Source of the DNA: Macrocybe gigantea
Lineage: Eukaryota; Basidiomycota; Agaricomycetes; Agaricales; Callistosporiaceae
Direction: 5' to 3'
Length of the DNA stretch: 64,000 bases
NCBI GenBank assembly: GCA_011319805.1
Contig: SJRY01000229.1
Coordinates: forward strand, 910,116 to 974,115
The position numbers and the translations under genes are program-made. The notes beneath the pieces were generated by a model, which saw only the letters and a program-made list of their open reading frames with translations, had not been told where the DNA came from and searched no databases. Positions 21,728-32,522 of the stretch are shown one piece after another. How positions within the stretch are numbered: position 1 is the first letter of the stretch; every line of letters starts with the position of its first letter.

Positions 21728-24700
21728 GAGGTGCTAAATCGCGACCCATACAACTGAAACAGACTCGCTTCGATACCGGATGTAGATCATCCCATACTCT
21801 GAAATACACCATTCCTGCCAAGCGATCTGAAGCACCAAGAAAAACCATCCAAGGGGACAAACCACCAAAGAGGAAAGAGCTCGCAGTACCAGCAAGGATA
21901 CGAACCCGAAAAGGAATCACAACGATAACACCAGAAGTTGATAGCGGAGCGGATAGGACCTGCATCAACACCGCGATAGTAGCAAAAACGGGACTGAAGA
22001 CACGACGAATCAAGAAAATTCCCATCATAAATGCAGACGGATCACCCAATCGTCAGAAAACAGCAGACCGAGTAGCGGAGGTCCACATCGACATTAAAGG
22101 ACACAAGGAGCATATGGAAGCCATCGTACTTGATATCGGAAAAACCGACATGCTACTAGGACATGACTGGCTTGTCTACCACAACCCAACAATCAAATGG
22201 AGGACAGGAGAAATTGTCTTCGACAGATGCCCCAAAACGTGCAAAATAAACCACCAGACGATCAAGATACAGAAGGTGGCTGAACCAGCGAAAACCACAG
22301 CCAGCGACAAGACAGGAACCCAGATACCCCCATATCTGATCAGATTCAAACACCTCTTCAAGGAGAAGAACTTTGATCGCTTACCAGACCACAAAGAATG
22401 GACCATGAAATAAACTTAACAAAGGATGCACCCAAAACGATACCGAGCAAGGTCTACCCGATGACACAGAAAGAGCTAGAGGAACTAGATGCCTTCGTCG
22501 AAGAAGGATTACGAACAGGAAAAATACGCCCATCGAAATCACCTTACGCAGCACCCTGCTTCTTTCGCAATAAGAAGGATGGAAGCAAGCGACTCATCCA
22601 AGACTACCGGGAAATAAACAAATATACGGTCAAGGACAAGTTTCCACTACCACGCATCAGTGAGCTCCTCGACGTACTACAAGGAGCAAAGTACTTTAGC
22701 AAGATCGATATTATCTGGGGGTACAATAACGTGCGCATTCGGAAAGGGGACGAATGGAAGGCAGCCTTCCTAACAGCAAGAGGACTCTTCGAACCGACAG
22801 TCATGTATTTTGGGCAGTGCAACGCACCAGGCACTTTTAGCCGAATGATGGCGAGCCTCTTCCAAGACCAAATACGAAGAAGAGCATGCATAATCTATAT
22901 GGACGACATCATAATCATCGGACGAACACGAGAGGAACTCCAAAAGAACACCATAGAAGTCATGGAAATACTGAACAAGAACGACCTGTTCATCAAAGGA
23001 CCGAAATGCGTCTGGGAATCATCGAAAGTCCCAGTACTAGGATACATCGTAGGAGAAGGGAAGGTAGAAATGGAACCAGAAAAGATCACAGCCATACAAT
23101 CCTGGCCAACCCCAAAGACGAAGAAAGAACTACAAAAGTTCTTGGGATTCACGAACTTTTACCGACGATTCATCAAGGGATATGCAAAGGTCGCTAAACC
23201 CCTGACAGAGTTGACTGGAAACAAAACATTCCAGTGGACAGACAAGCAACAAGGCGCTTTCAAAGAACTGATCCAACATATAACCTCAGCACCCATTCTA
23301 GCACTACCACAGACAGAAGGAAAATTCCGAGTCGAAACGGACGCCTCAGGATATGCCATTGGAGCGGTACTATCACAGCAGCAGAAAGGACTATGGCATC
23401 CGATCGCATTCATTTCGAGATGCATGACCCCAGCGGAACAAAACTACGAAATCTACGACAAGGAACTTCTTGCGATAATGGTCGCACTAAAGACATGGAG
23501 ACAATACCTCCTCGAAGCTCGAGAGAAGTTCGAAATATTGACGGATCACAAGAACCTATCATACTTCCGGAAGCCGCAGCGACTCAATTCGAGACAGATT
23601 GGCTGGTACCTGAAATTACAGGAATACGACTACGAACTACGACACGTACCAGGAAAGGCGAATGGAAAAGCGGATGTCCTGTCACGAATGGCAGGATATG
23701 AAGAAAACCTAGCAGAGAAGGACAACATACAAATGATCAAAGAAGCAGCATTCATTCGACATCTGGAAGAGAATAATGAACGAGACTTCGAATTTATGAT
23801 GTTCGAGGACGAACACCCACGGAAAGAAGAAGCAGAAAATAACGAAACAATACAAACAAGAGGAATCACGATGATCGAATCCTCAAGGATAGAACAAATT
23901 CGACAATGCACACGAAGGGAGACGATCGTAACAACAGGACTGAAGGAAAAACCACACTGGTTCACAGAAGATGACCACATCGTATACGTAGGAGGAAAAA
24001 TCTATGTTCCTCCAGACAACAAACTAAAGGAAAACATCATGTTTGAACACCACGACACACCCATCGGAGGACACCCAGGGCAATACCGCATGCACGAGCT
24101 CATAAGCCGCACCTATTGGTGGCCATCAATGCTGACAGACATCAAGAAGTATGTCAATGGATGCGAAACATGTCAGCGAAACAAAATCATCCGACAAAAG
24201 AAACACGCACCCCTGCACCCGCACGAAGTCCCACAACAACCATGGGAAGATATCGGAGTAGATCTCATAGGACCGCTACCCAGCTCGAACGGCTTTAACG
24301 CCATCGCTGCAGTCACAGACCGCCTGACCAAGATGATCCACCTAGTTCCCACAAAGACCGAACTCACAGCAGAAGGTCTCGCACGACTATACCGAGACAA
24401 CGTGTGGCGGCTTCATGGAATTCCACGAAAGATCATCAGTGATCGAGGACCCCAGTTCGCAGCACGATTCATGACAGCACTTCTAAAATTACTCGGAACA
24501 AAGCAAAACCTATCAACGGCATATCACCCACAGACAGATGGACAGGCGGAGCGATCCCACCAAGAAACGGAAGCCTTCCTCAGAAGCTTCACAAACAACC
24601 TACAGGACGATTGGGCAGAATGGATAGCAATTGCAGAGTACCAATACAATGACAAAGCAAAGGAAACACCATTCTACCTCAACTATGGAATGCACCCCTG

Positions 24701-25340
24701 GAAGGGAGAGCCGCAGACGACAGAAGGGAATAACCCCGCAGCAAAAGACTTCGTCAAAAGAATGAGCCAAATACGAAAGGAAGCAAATGCCGCGCTGCAA
24801 TATGCACAAACACGAGCCAAAGACAATTACGATGCGAGACGAAAACCTGCCTATGAATACAAGAAAGGAGATAGAGTATGGCTAGAAGCCACCAATATCA
24901 CAGTCAATCGACCATCAAAGAAGTTATCGGCACTCCGATATGGACCGTTCAAGGTGGTTGAAAAGAAAGGAGCCTCGGCATATCGCCTGGAACTCCCAGC
25001 ATCATGGCAGCTGATACACCCCGTGTTCAATGAAACACTGCTCACGCCTTACAAAGGACCCCGTTTCAAGATACAAGAGCGACCATCACCACCACCCCCT
25101 GAAATCATAAATGATGAAGAAGAGTACGAGATAGAAGAGATCCTAAAAAGGAAGAAACAAGGGAGAGGGACACTATTCCTGGTCAAATGGAAAGGATACG
25201 GACACGAAGAGAACACATGGATCAAAGAGAAGGAGCTAGGGAATGCGCAGCAAGCTCTAGACCACTTCCTAAAGAAGACTGCGAACCAGGATAAAAGGAT
25301 CATGACAAGAGGGAAGAAGACCAAAAATCGCACTTCATGA
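21709..25340 (+). CDS. pol: Pol polyprotein: protease, RT, RNase H, integrase, chromodomain
   Basis: Read in the -1 frame after gag. The protease motif VDSGAD (Asp codon at 21940) is followed by the conserved GHDWL block. Frame 1 stops at 22411-22413 and the rest continues from about 22398 in the next frame, so one base is missing near the GG of 22395-22397. Reverse transcriptase has QDYREIN and YMDD (22896-22907). RNase H has ETDASGYAIGAVLSQ and TDHKNL. Integrase has an HHCC zinc site (HHDTPIGGH...CETCQ) and a DD35E core with Asp at 24261 and 24441 and Glu at 24549, then the RYGPFKV module. The chromodomain (about 25115-25275) has EYEIEEIL, VKWKGYG and ENTWI. By family knowledge the chromodomain binds methylated histone H3 and steers integration to heterochromatin. 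Confidence 0.93.
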
Positions 25341-25735
25341 CCACCAACGCCCCCATCAGCATCGACAGCAGCGAGGGCAGCCGTGCACCTACCCCCAACC
25401 GCCCAAGCGACCTCGAGAATCTGGCAAGGATTCTCAATGCTAGCGACTACATGGACCCCCTCGCCATCACACTCGGCGCATATATGCGCTATGTTATGAC
25501 TGTCCGCACGCACCTCTGGACCGGGAGAACCCCTGATGGGACCGGCCCCACTGCAGCTGAACGTATCGCGCTTCGCGAAGCAATGGAAATGCTTCGCACA
25601 GAAAACCGGCGACTTAAACTCCTCGCCACCACACTCCACCACATTCGCGCCTATAATGAAGAGCTCATTCATACATGGGCCCCGCGTGCCGCGACCGCCT
25701 GGGAGACCAATACTGGGTGGGGACAGCTGGACTAA
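25337..25735 (+). CDS. Extra ORF after pol (ORF3), unknown function
   Basis: 132 codons, starting at the ATG of an ATGA overlap with the pol TGA (25338-25340). No known domain. The first third is Ser/Pro-rich (ISIDSSEGSRAPTPNRPSDL); the middle has AYMRYVMTVRTHLWTG; residues about 70-110 form a leucine-spaced helix likely to coil (LREAMEMLRTENRRLKLL). It ends 37 bases before the 3' LTR. It shares the base composition of the rest of the element. The stop/restart overlap suggests translation by reinitiation. It is neither envelope-like (no signal peptide or membrane segment) nor a duplicate of gag. Confidence 0.65.
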   Translation: MTTNAPISIDSSEGSRAPTPNRPSDLENLARILNASDYMDPLAITLGAYMRYVMTVRTHLWTGRTPDGTGPTAAERIALREAMEMLRTENRRLKLLATTLHHIRAYNEELIHTWAPRAATAWETNTGWGQLD

Positions 25736-25759
25736 GGTTTTTCGCGAGGACGCGAATCT

Positions 25760-25772
25760 AAAGAGAGGGTGA
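25760..25772 (+). other. Polypurine tract
   Basis: AAAGAGAGGGTGA directly abuts the 3' LTR (25773). It is 12/13 purines and correctly placed to prime plus-strand DNA. Confidence 0.8.
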
Positions 25773-26092
25773 TGTTACAGACGCTGCCCAAAGGACTATT
25801 CATTTTCTTATCTTATCTTTCCCACATCCCTTATCTCCCCCATCATGCTGCGCAGCGCGCAGCCATCGAGTCATCCCACTTCCCTAGTCATCCTGAGTCA
25901 TCTCTTTCCAGTCTTACTCATCCGCAGTCCACAGCATTGCGCAGCCCATGGTCCGTGCTCGAGTACTGTAATGTATATAAGGACTCCCAGATGTACCAGT
26001 AGCGCTAGGCTTAATATTCCTTTTGCCATCATCTCAAGACCACTCTCGCACTTAGTCTGCCCGAGTCCTTCTGAGATTCGTCTAGCCTAACA
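25773..26092 (+). repeat. 3' LTR
   Basis: A 320-base LTR. I see no difference from the 5' LTR (19584-19903). Followed by the target duplication. Confidence 0.95.
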
Positions 26093-26097
26093 AGCTG
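26093..26097 (+). repeat. Right target-site duplication AGCTG
   Basis: Matches 19579-19583; the transposase coding sequence resumes directly after it with GGTTTTC. Confidence 0.95.
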
Positions 26098-27256
26098 GGT
26101 TTTCAAAGACCAGCATGCATTGAGAAAGAAAGGAGCTGGGCGTGGATTGCATCAAAGCGATGTGATTTGTTCAACAGTTGGATGGCTCAATGATGCGAGT
26201 CAGACCCTTGAGTATGGCAAAAATTATGAAGGGTATTGGAATGGTGAATTGTTTGTTAAACAGGTAAGTAGATTGCTAATTTATCCCAATGGCTTGCTGC
26301 TGAAATAAAGATCATAGTTGAAGAAGAAGATTATCCCTGCCTTTGAAGCTGTTCACGGCCCAGGGTATCAAGCATTGATCATGGTTGATAATTCACAGGG
26401 CCATTCTGCATATGCAGAGGATGCACTTCTGGCCTCGCGGATGAATGTCAACCCTGGAGGGAGTCAAGCACATTTGCGCGATGGCTGGTTTGAGCATGAT
26501 GGTCATCGATTCACGCAGGAAATGAATTTCCCTCCCACCCATCCGACATTCCCAAACCAACCAAAGGGTCTTCGTCAAGTCCTTGCAGAGCGAGGAATTG
26601 ACACGCGGGGCATCCGTGGCAAGTGCAAGAACAAGTGTAATGCAGGGGATGTTGCTTGTTGCTGCTGTCGTATCATGCAAAATCAGCCCGACTTCCTGGA
26701 ACAAAAGTCCTTAGTCCAGGAAGTCATCGAAGGGGCTGGCCATCTCTGCATCCTCCTTCCAAAATTCCACTGTGAGCTCAATTTCATCGAATTCTTTTGG
26801 GGCGCAGTGAAACGGTATCTCCGAGAGCATTGCGACATGTCATATGAAACACTCAAGTCAAATATGCCAGTCGCACTGGCTTCCGTGTCATTGATAACAA
26901 TCCGGCAATGGGAACATCGCATTCACAGGTGGATGGAGGCCTACAGAGAAGGCTTGAGCACAGTTGATGCCCAGCTCAAGGTCAAGGCCTTCAGTTCCAA
27001 GAAATACTCATCCCACCGACGCATCCCAGAGATTGTGGCACGGGCGTTTGATGCCTAATTTGGCTATATGTCTTAGTAATACTATTAGTAAGCACCATAT
27101 TTGGCAAGTGGCCAATTTCTGTGTCGGGAAAAATTTGATCTCTCTCAAATTTGACCCAATCAAAAACTTGTCTTGGGAAATCATTCCCCGTATCAAATGG
27201 AGTGTTTTGACAAGACAACTTCCGAAATAAGGTGGTCCTCAGAGGTCTCATAATTT

Positions 27257-27292
27257 TGTCACATTTTGGTGGTGACTAAGTGACGCGCACCA
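27257..27292 (-). repeat. Right terminal inverted repeat of DDE transposon
   Basis: A 36-base perfect inverted copy of 17712-17747, followed by TA at 27293-27294. Confidence 0.95.
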
Positions 27293-27294
27293 TA

Positions 27295-29556
27295 ACGTAA
27301 ACGCCCGGCAAAGTCTCGGACACTGCCACAGAACTAATTTATCCTCTGCCACATGGCATCACGAACAAGTCGTCCGTGGGGTGGGATCAGGGGCCACATT
27401 TTATTACCACTGGTCTTTCCACGTTTCATTACCCCAAAAAAAAGCAGAGAGAAGTCACCTCATGTTTGCTGATTTTGAAGGGCGTTGGTTAGGTGAGTAG
27501 GCTGAAACGCTGATATAATTTTTCTTGACAATTTCCTCCTTAATTTTTCGGTGAAACGCGGCGGCAACATTGCGGAAGCGAATTCCTCGGTTTCTGTACC
27601 GTCCCTTGCTATCGTCGTTCACTTCTGCCCTGGTAAATCGGACGATGCCTACGGGGATCGCATCGCAGCGCTCGACTCGGTTTGCAGCCGGCGGACGATC
27701 TCTCGGGCGTGTCTTTGTGCCTTGGTCATTATAACGACACAGCGGCGCGATCGACGTGCATGGGATTTACGCAGTTTGTTGAAGATACATTATTATGCAG
27801 AGGGAATCATGAGCGTGCTGCGCGCAAGAGACTGCCGCGGTGCATACGTGTCAAATGGGCCTATGCTGTCGAAAGCGACGCACTGGCCTGGAATGCAGCT
27901 GCGGGACTACGGTCGGTACGCCAGATCATCTGCGCGTGTCCGTGGAATGGTCCGTTTCCGACGCGTCGCTGCATTGCGTATGGTATGCATCCGACTGGCC
28001 GGGTCGGCACTCTGACCATGTTGGCAGCATAGACAGAGAAGTCGCGGTTTCCTCTCAGTCGTGTCTTCTGACGGTTGATGTGCTTTCCAATTACTGTGCG
28101 GATCACTCTGTCAGTGTTGGAGCATTCATTCGTTTGGGCCCAGGGTAGGTCTCAGCAGTGCGTGGATTCCATTAAGCCGAACCGGCTGGGCTGGGTTCCC
28201 CATGCCACTCACAAGCCTTACTAAACGCCGCACGATAGCATAGAAACGGAGGCGTCGAGCGCCCGGTCGCTCCGGCGAGGCCATGTCGGTATGTCTTCCG
28301 TGCTTGTGATTCATCTGTCATGCCCTCGGCATGGCAGGTTCCACCTTGCACGGAATGACGGCGGTCGGTACGCATCTCTTTTTCCCTGATTTGGTATGAC
28401 AGCGCCCCTGCGTCGCTAGCAACATAGTTGAGACGAGCGCCCGACGTTCTGGTTTAGCATTTAAGTGTATGCATTGATCGTTGGCTATTGATTATGAATC
28501 TCTGGAGATCGTTTGAACTTTGCAGGCAGCAGCGGAGTCATTCAGTGATTTGGAGTCGGCGCATGCAAGCATTCGTCGGGTCGTGTCATCTTAGTACCGG
28601 ATTGTTTGAAACGAGCAAGCTTTGATTATGAAGTCGTTTTGATTGTTTTTAATCAATTTTCAATTTTTTTTTACGCGGCCTCGGTATTGGAGTGTCGCCA
28701 CGCGAGGTGCGATCGTGGAGTTAGATATCGACATCGACATGGCATGACCTGTTGAATGGTCGGCTGACATATCACTGACATATCTGACATCGGCATCCCC
28801 GACGCGATCGAGGTTGGAGATACCGCAATTCTAGTGTCATACAAATGGGCGCTGAATACCTCGCAGATTATTTTAGGCTGGTCGGTTTCTGCCATTGTTC
28901 TTATACATAGAGTGTACCGACTAAGTCCTCGGGGAAGGACGAGCCGGTCATCTTCAGTTTGCCGCTGATGAGTTGCAGACAAGCAGGCGGGTCCTCTCAA
29001 GGCGAAAGAATATGATCAATATGTTCTATTTTACTCCCTACAATGGTGGCGTTCTTTTGTCAGGATTTCGGTGGATGCACTTCAGCCCATTCCACACAAT
29101 CTTTCTTGACTGGAAATCATGGCCTCTTGTGTACGCCTCGAAACGCGTCGAGGTGGTCATGGGTCTCAAAAATCGACAAAAGTTGTCGTTTGTATTGTGA
29201 TTGACTGTCGTTTATTGTCCTGTGTCCGTAATGGTACTAATGGAGTCGTTCGGATTCTTAGTCGCGAGACATGTTCCGAAATTTGCAGTCAAGCCCGGTT
29301 CGTGCTAGTCCGTCTTGTGGAACGGTGACTTGAATGTCTTTGTTCCCTGGACTCACTCGTCTCTTCAGAGATTCTCTTATACAGGCGGTCGACCTATAGA
29401 ACTTTGGCGTCACGGCGTCGTGACTCGGCGTGACCAAGGACGGTGACGCATGCCAGTGGGAGAACTCCGCTGACTTGAATTGGTGTGGACGGTCAATACA
29501 GGGGACGCCGACATCGTTCCCTCCCCTCCCTCCGCGCCCGACAGCGTGCTCCACGT
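27295..29556. other. Intergenic region between transposon and PNS1
   Basis: About 2.26 kb. Overlapping ORFs of 62-154 codons at 27551-28148 show no protein-like pattern or splice logic. No repeat, RNA gene or transposon end recognised. The last few hundred bases presumably hold the PNS1 promoter. Confidence 0.5.
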
Positions 29557-32522
29557 ATGGCGACGTCCTTCGCGGCCTACGCATCTCAGTTTCTGAACAG
29601 GCAAAATGGCACTGCCAGCCTCTCCTCGTCTCAGCCGATGTTCTTCTCGTTCACCACAGATGACGGATCCCGTGCAGGACACAGCGCGGATGAGAGCGAC
29701 TTGGACGACCTGGACGACCCGCACCTCCGCACGAGCGGTGAGAGCAGGCGTGGTCACCGCCCCCGCGGCGACGGACACGACGAAGACGAGGACGATCCGT
29801 ATTTGCGCCTCGACGAAGACTCTGGCTTTGGCGCGCAGGCTGTCCGTGCTACCCAGTCGACGCCGCTCATAGCCTCGGACCGTGGCTCTGTGAGCCCCAG
29901 CTCCCCTAAAGGCTGGCTCGCGCATCTCGCTTCGCCCATGATGCGGGTGTCGCATTGGCGCCCGCAACGCTCGCCGTCGCCTGCCGGATCCTCGGACTCG
30001 GATGAACCGCCAGCTAACCTGCTCAGCCCCGAACAGATACGTGTCGACCGACGCCCATCGCCCTCTCCTACGCCTCAGCCTCCTCCTCCAATACCTCCGA
30101 CCAGCAATGAACCCTTATCTCTGTCTCTCACCCAGTCTTTGCTGCCGAGAGACGGCGTGACGAGGCCGCTTGACGTCTTTTCCCTCCCCGACCCCAGATT
30201 CACACCGAAACACCGCCGAAAATATCATGATTCGATATGGACCGCGTTGTGGTGTACAGGTGTTCTGATATGCGTCTTCTTCTCTATTCTCCTGCTTTTC
30301 GTGACGCGCAAGCCCGCTAAACGACCAGGCCTCATCCTTCCGTACACGACTCTACTACATACAATCCCAATGCTCACAATCCTGACGTTTCTGAGTGCTA
30401 TCGTCGCATATACTCACGTACTACTCCTTCGGATATTTGTCAAACCCGTCATGTTTGCTACTTCGGTCTTCGTCCCGGCAACATTGTTTATCTCTGCGCT
30501 ATGGGCGTTCATAGGCAGCTTTATGTGGGAAGAGGGAATTGAACCGACTTGGGGAGAAACCGTTGGGTGAGTTTGCTCCACTTGGGATTCCGGCTTCATA
30601 ACTTGCTCATAACGTCTTTTCCCCCCTAGTCTTCGTCTTTTTGCAATCATTCCTCTGGTATTGTCTCTACTCACAGGCCGTCGACTTCTCAATCTTCCTC
30701 GAGACATTCACAACACTTCGTCAATCCTCAATCTCACAACAGAACTTTTGATGGCAAATCCATTCCTTCTTGCATTATCTCCTGCAATCCTCCTCCTCAT
30801 GCTCCTCGCATCTATTCCTTTCCTTACTCTCGTATTCCGACTCCTACTTCTCGGTTATCTAACCGGCAAGAGCGTTTTGGAGTGGCATATATATGGCTAC
30901 GCAAATTGGGCGATTGCTGGATCTGTCTGTGTCTGGCTTTGGTCTTGGGCAGTCGCGCGGGGTATCCTTCGGATGACGTGTGCGAGTATCATCGGCGCTT
31001 GGTATTTTTCAGAGTAAGTTTTACTTTTCTTTTCGTATCTTTCGGGTGCTCATAGCGTCGCTCAGTCCATCTTTACCCCGCCTCCGCCTACCTCAACGCA
31101 CACTATATACGCGGCTCTCGTACGATCAACTGGTCCTCTCTTGGCACAGTCGCGCTTTCTGCCCTCATACTCACCATTATCCGCCTCTTTTCTGTTCTCA
31201 TCTTGTTGCTGCAACGCCTACCTCCGTACATACCCGCGCAAGCATTTTTCATCGTCACTGGGATCCGGATGCTCGTTGGATATCTCGAGGCAGCCACAAC
31301 CGCACTCAGCAAGCACGCGTTGGTGTATGCAGGCTTGACAGGTGATCCGTTCATGCCCAGCGCGAGACGCGCCAAAGCGCTCACCAACTCAGTGGAAAGC
31401 AAATCGCGTAGGTTTGGGAAGAGGGTTTTCGCAGAGCGTTTGTGTCTTTTCCAATCCATTTCATGATCGTAATCTTACGTTTGTAATTTTTCTCGCCGCA
31501 ACAGCTCCGTTGACCATGCTCACCATCACTCCGTTGACGCTGACGTTCCCGTTTGCGCTCATGACATACCTCTTTGTTGCGCATACTTTAAATGCGCCTC
31601 ATGATGCACTTGGAGCTGCTATGCTGGCTGGCGGCGTTACAGGTCTTGTGGGCCTCTTTTGCGTGGGACTGGTTAAAGACACGCAAGTGCAAGCATATCT
31701 TATTTTTTTTGCGTCGTTAACCGTCATTTCTCAATATAGTGCCGACGCGCTGTATATATGCTACTGCATTGACAAAGATACAGGCGAACGGCGAAGAGAG
31801 GAGGTGTTTTCGACTGTAAGCTGGCTCGCCGATACTACCGTGAAAGAATTCTGATCTAAAGCCTGACATTAGTTCGAGTACGGGGGACCTCGGGCTGCAG
31901 GCACTGCTGGAAGCGCTCCATCGCAAACTCAGCCGAGTTGGGATGCTAGATCGCATGTATCCCCAGGAACGACCGTACCGTCACGGAACCCACAACAACA
32001 ACAACAGCAGCAGCAGCATATTGCCCTCTCGATGGTAGCGTCGCGGCATGTCGAGCGCCAGCCTTTGCCGCCTCGTGATCCTGGACCGTCCAGAGCCCCG
32101 CCCCCACCCGTGCCAAAAGCGATACTAGAAGAAGATGATCTAGACCCGTTCAAGCACAGCTACCTCGACGAAGAGCCGACCATCCGCCAGCCGGAACCTC
32201 AGCCACCATCCTCTGCCCGGAGGCTCTCGAACCCAGCCCTTGGCGGTCCCATCGGTGTGCCCCATGCCACGATCCTCCCTGTGCCTCCTCCTCGCGCCAC
32301 GTCGTCGAGAGGAGTGGAGAAGTAGAGCGGAGGAGGGAGGTTGCCTCAGCGTCTGTTCTTGGATCGTACGATGTGGATCCTGAAGCGCAGGCGCCTCCTC
32401 CATTGCCGGCTCCGGTGCTTCCGTCGACGCCGGCGCGCCGTAGTTTGGAAGGCCGCAGGAGTAGCGTCGAGGAGGACGCGGCGGACGGGTCGCAGTTCTT
32501 CCCTGGTTCGGGATTCTTTTAG
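29557..32522 (+). CDS. PNS1: PNS1-like choline-transporter-like (CTL/SLC44) membrane protein
   Basis: Six exons: 29557-30566, 30630-31013, 31066-31407, 31505-31682, 31740-31815 and 31873-32522, about 880 residues after correction. The N-terminal ~220 residues are acidic and Ser/Pro-rich (DDLDDPHLRTS, DEDEDDPYLRLDED) and probably cytosolic. Membrane segments begin at SIWTALWCTGVLICVFFSIL and include LTILTFLSAIVAY, IFVKPVMFATSVF, FLLALSPAILLLMLLASI, ANWAIAGSVCVWLWSW, LILTIIRLFSVLILLL and the conserved TADALYICYCID motif. The Gln run and Pro-rich tail end in GSQFFPGSGFF. By family the protein lies in the plasma membrane; yeast Pns1 function is still unclear. The fourth intron (31683-31739) is GC-AG. 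Exon 3 is two bases short (CCCC near 31078, GG near 31142) and exon 6 one base short near 32320, which hides the last 65 residues. Confidence 0.87.

Larger units (their letters stand above)
19584..26092 (+). mobile_element. Ty3/Gypsy chromodomain LTR retrotransposon (chromovirus)
   Basis: A complete element of 6,509 bases: two 320-base LTRs, gag with two zinc knuckles, pol in the order protease, reverse transcriptase, RNase H, integrase, chromodomain, and a short extra ORF before the polypurine tract. The order RT-RH-IN places it in Ty3/Gypsy and the C-terminal chromodomain in the chromoviruses. The LTRs look identical on reading, implying a very recent insertion. Nevertheless gag carries an in-frame TAA, no ATG opens the first coding block, and pol is one base out of frame at the protease-RT junction. 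It is inserted in sense orientation in the transposase gene of an older DDE transposon. Confidence 0.96.
17887..27058 (+). pseudogene. DDE superfamily transposase, split by LTR retrotransposon
   Basis: Exons are 17887-18401, 18467-19583, then after the retrotransposon 26098-26264 and 26318-27058, with introns 18402-18466 and 26265-26317. ATG at 17887 (MPPKNYQKAAAERARA) is the best start. The N-terminal half is charged, with acidic patches (SDEELANEADDERDDDGDD) and a helix-turn-helix-like region. The catalytic domain is of the DDE_3 kind: D in VAQDEM (19540), D in IMVDNSQGH (26387) and E in NFIEFFWG (26789). A Cys-rich insert (CKNKCN...ACCCC) precedes the last motif. The retrotransposon sits in a Ser codon; removing it and one AGCTG copy restores KKS-WVFKDQ in frame. 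A second lesion is an A7 run at 19437-19443, where one A too many breaks the frame between MK and HFARL. The gene is inactive as found. Confidence 0.9.
17712..27292 (+). mobile_element. DDE transposon (Tc1/mariner-IS630-like) with nested LTR element
   Basis: Both ends carry the same 36-base inverted repeat beginning TGGTGCGCGTCACTTAG (17712-17747 and 27257-27292), flanked on each side by TA (17710-17711 and 27293-27294), the target duplication typical of Tc1/mariner-IS630. A 13-base motif AGTGGCCAATTTC sits next to the left repeat (17747-17759) and recurs in direct orientation near the right end (27107-27119). The total is 9,581 bases; without the inserted retrotransposon and its extra target copy it would be about 3.07 kb. 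It encodes one spliced DDE transposase. The perfect inverted repeats suggest a recent insertion. It lies in a gene-poor region about 2.3 kb upstream of PNS1. Confidence 0.92.

Noticed and set aside
25337..25735. ORF3 as an envelope-like gene
   Set aside because: No signal peptide, membrane segment or glycosylation-rich ectodomain; only a coiled-coil-like helix is visible.
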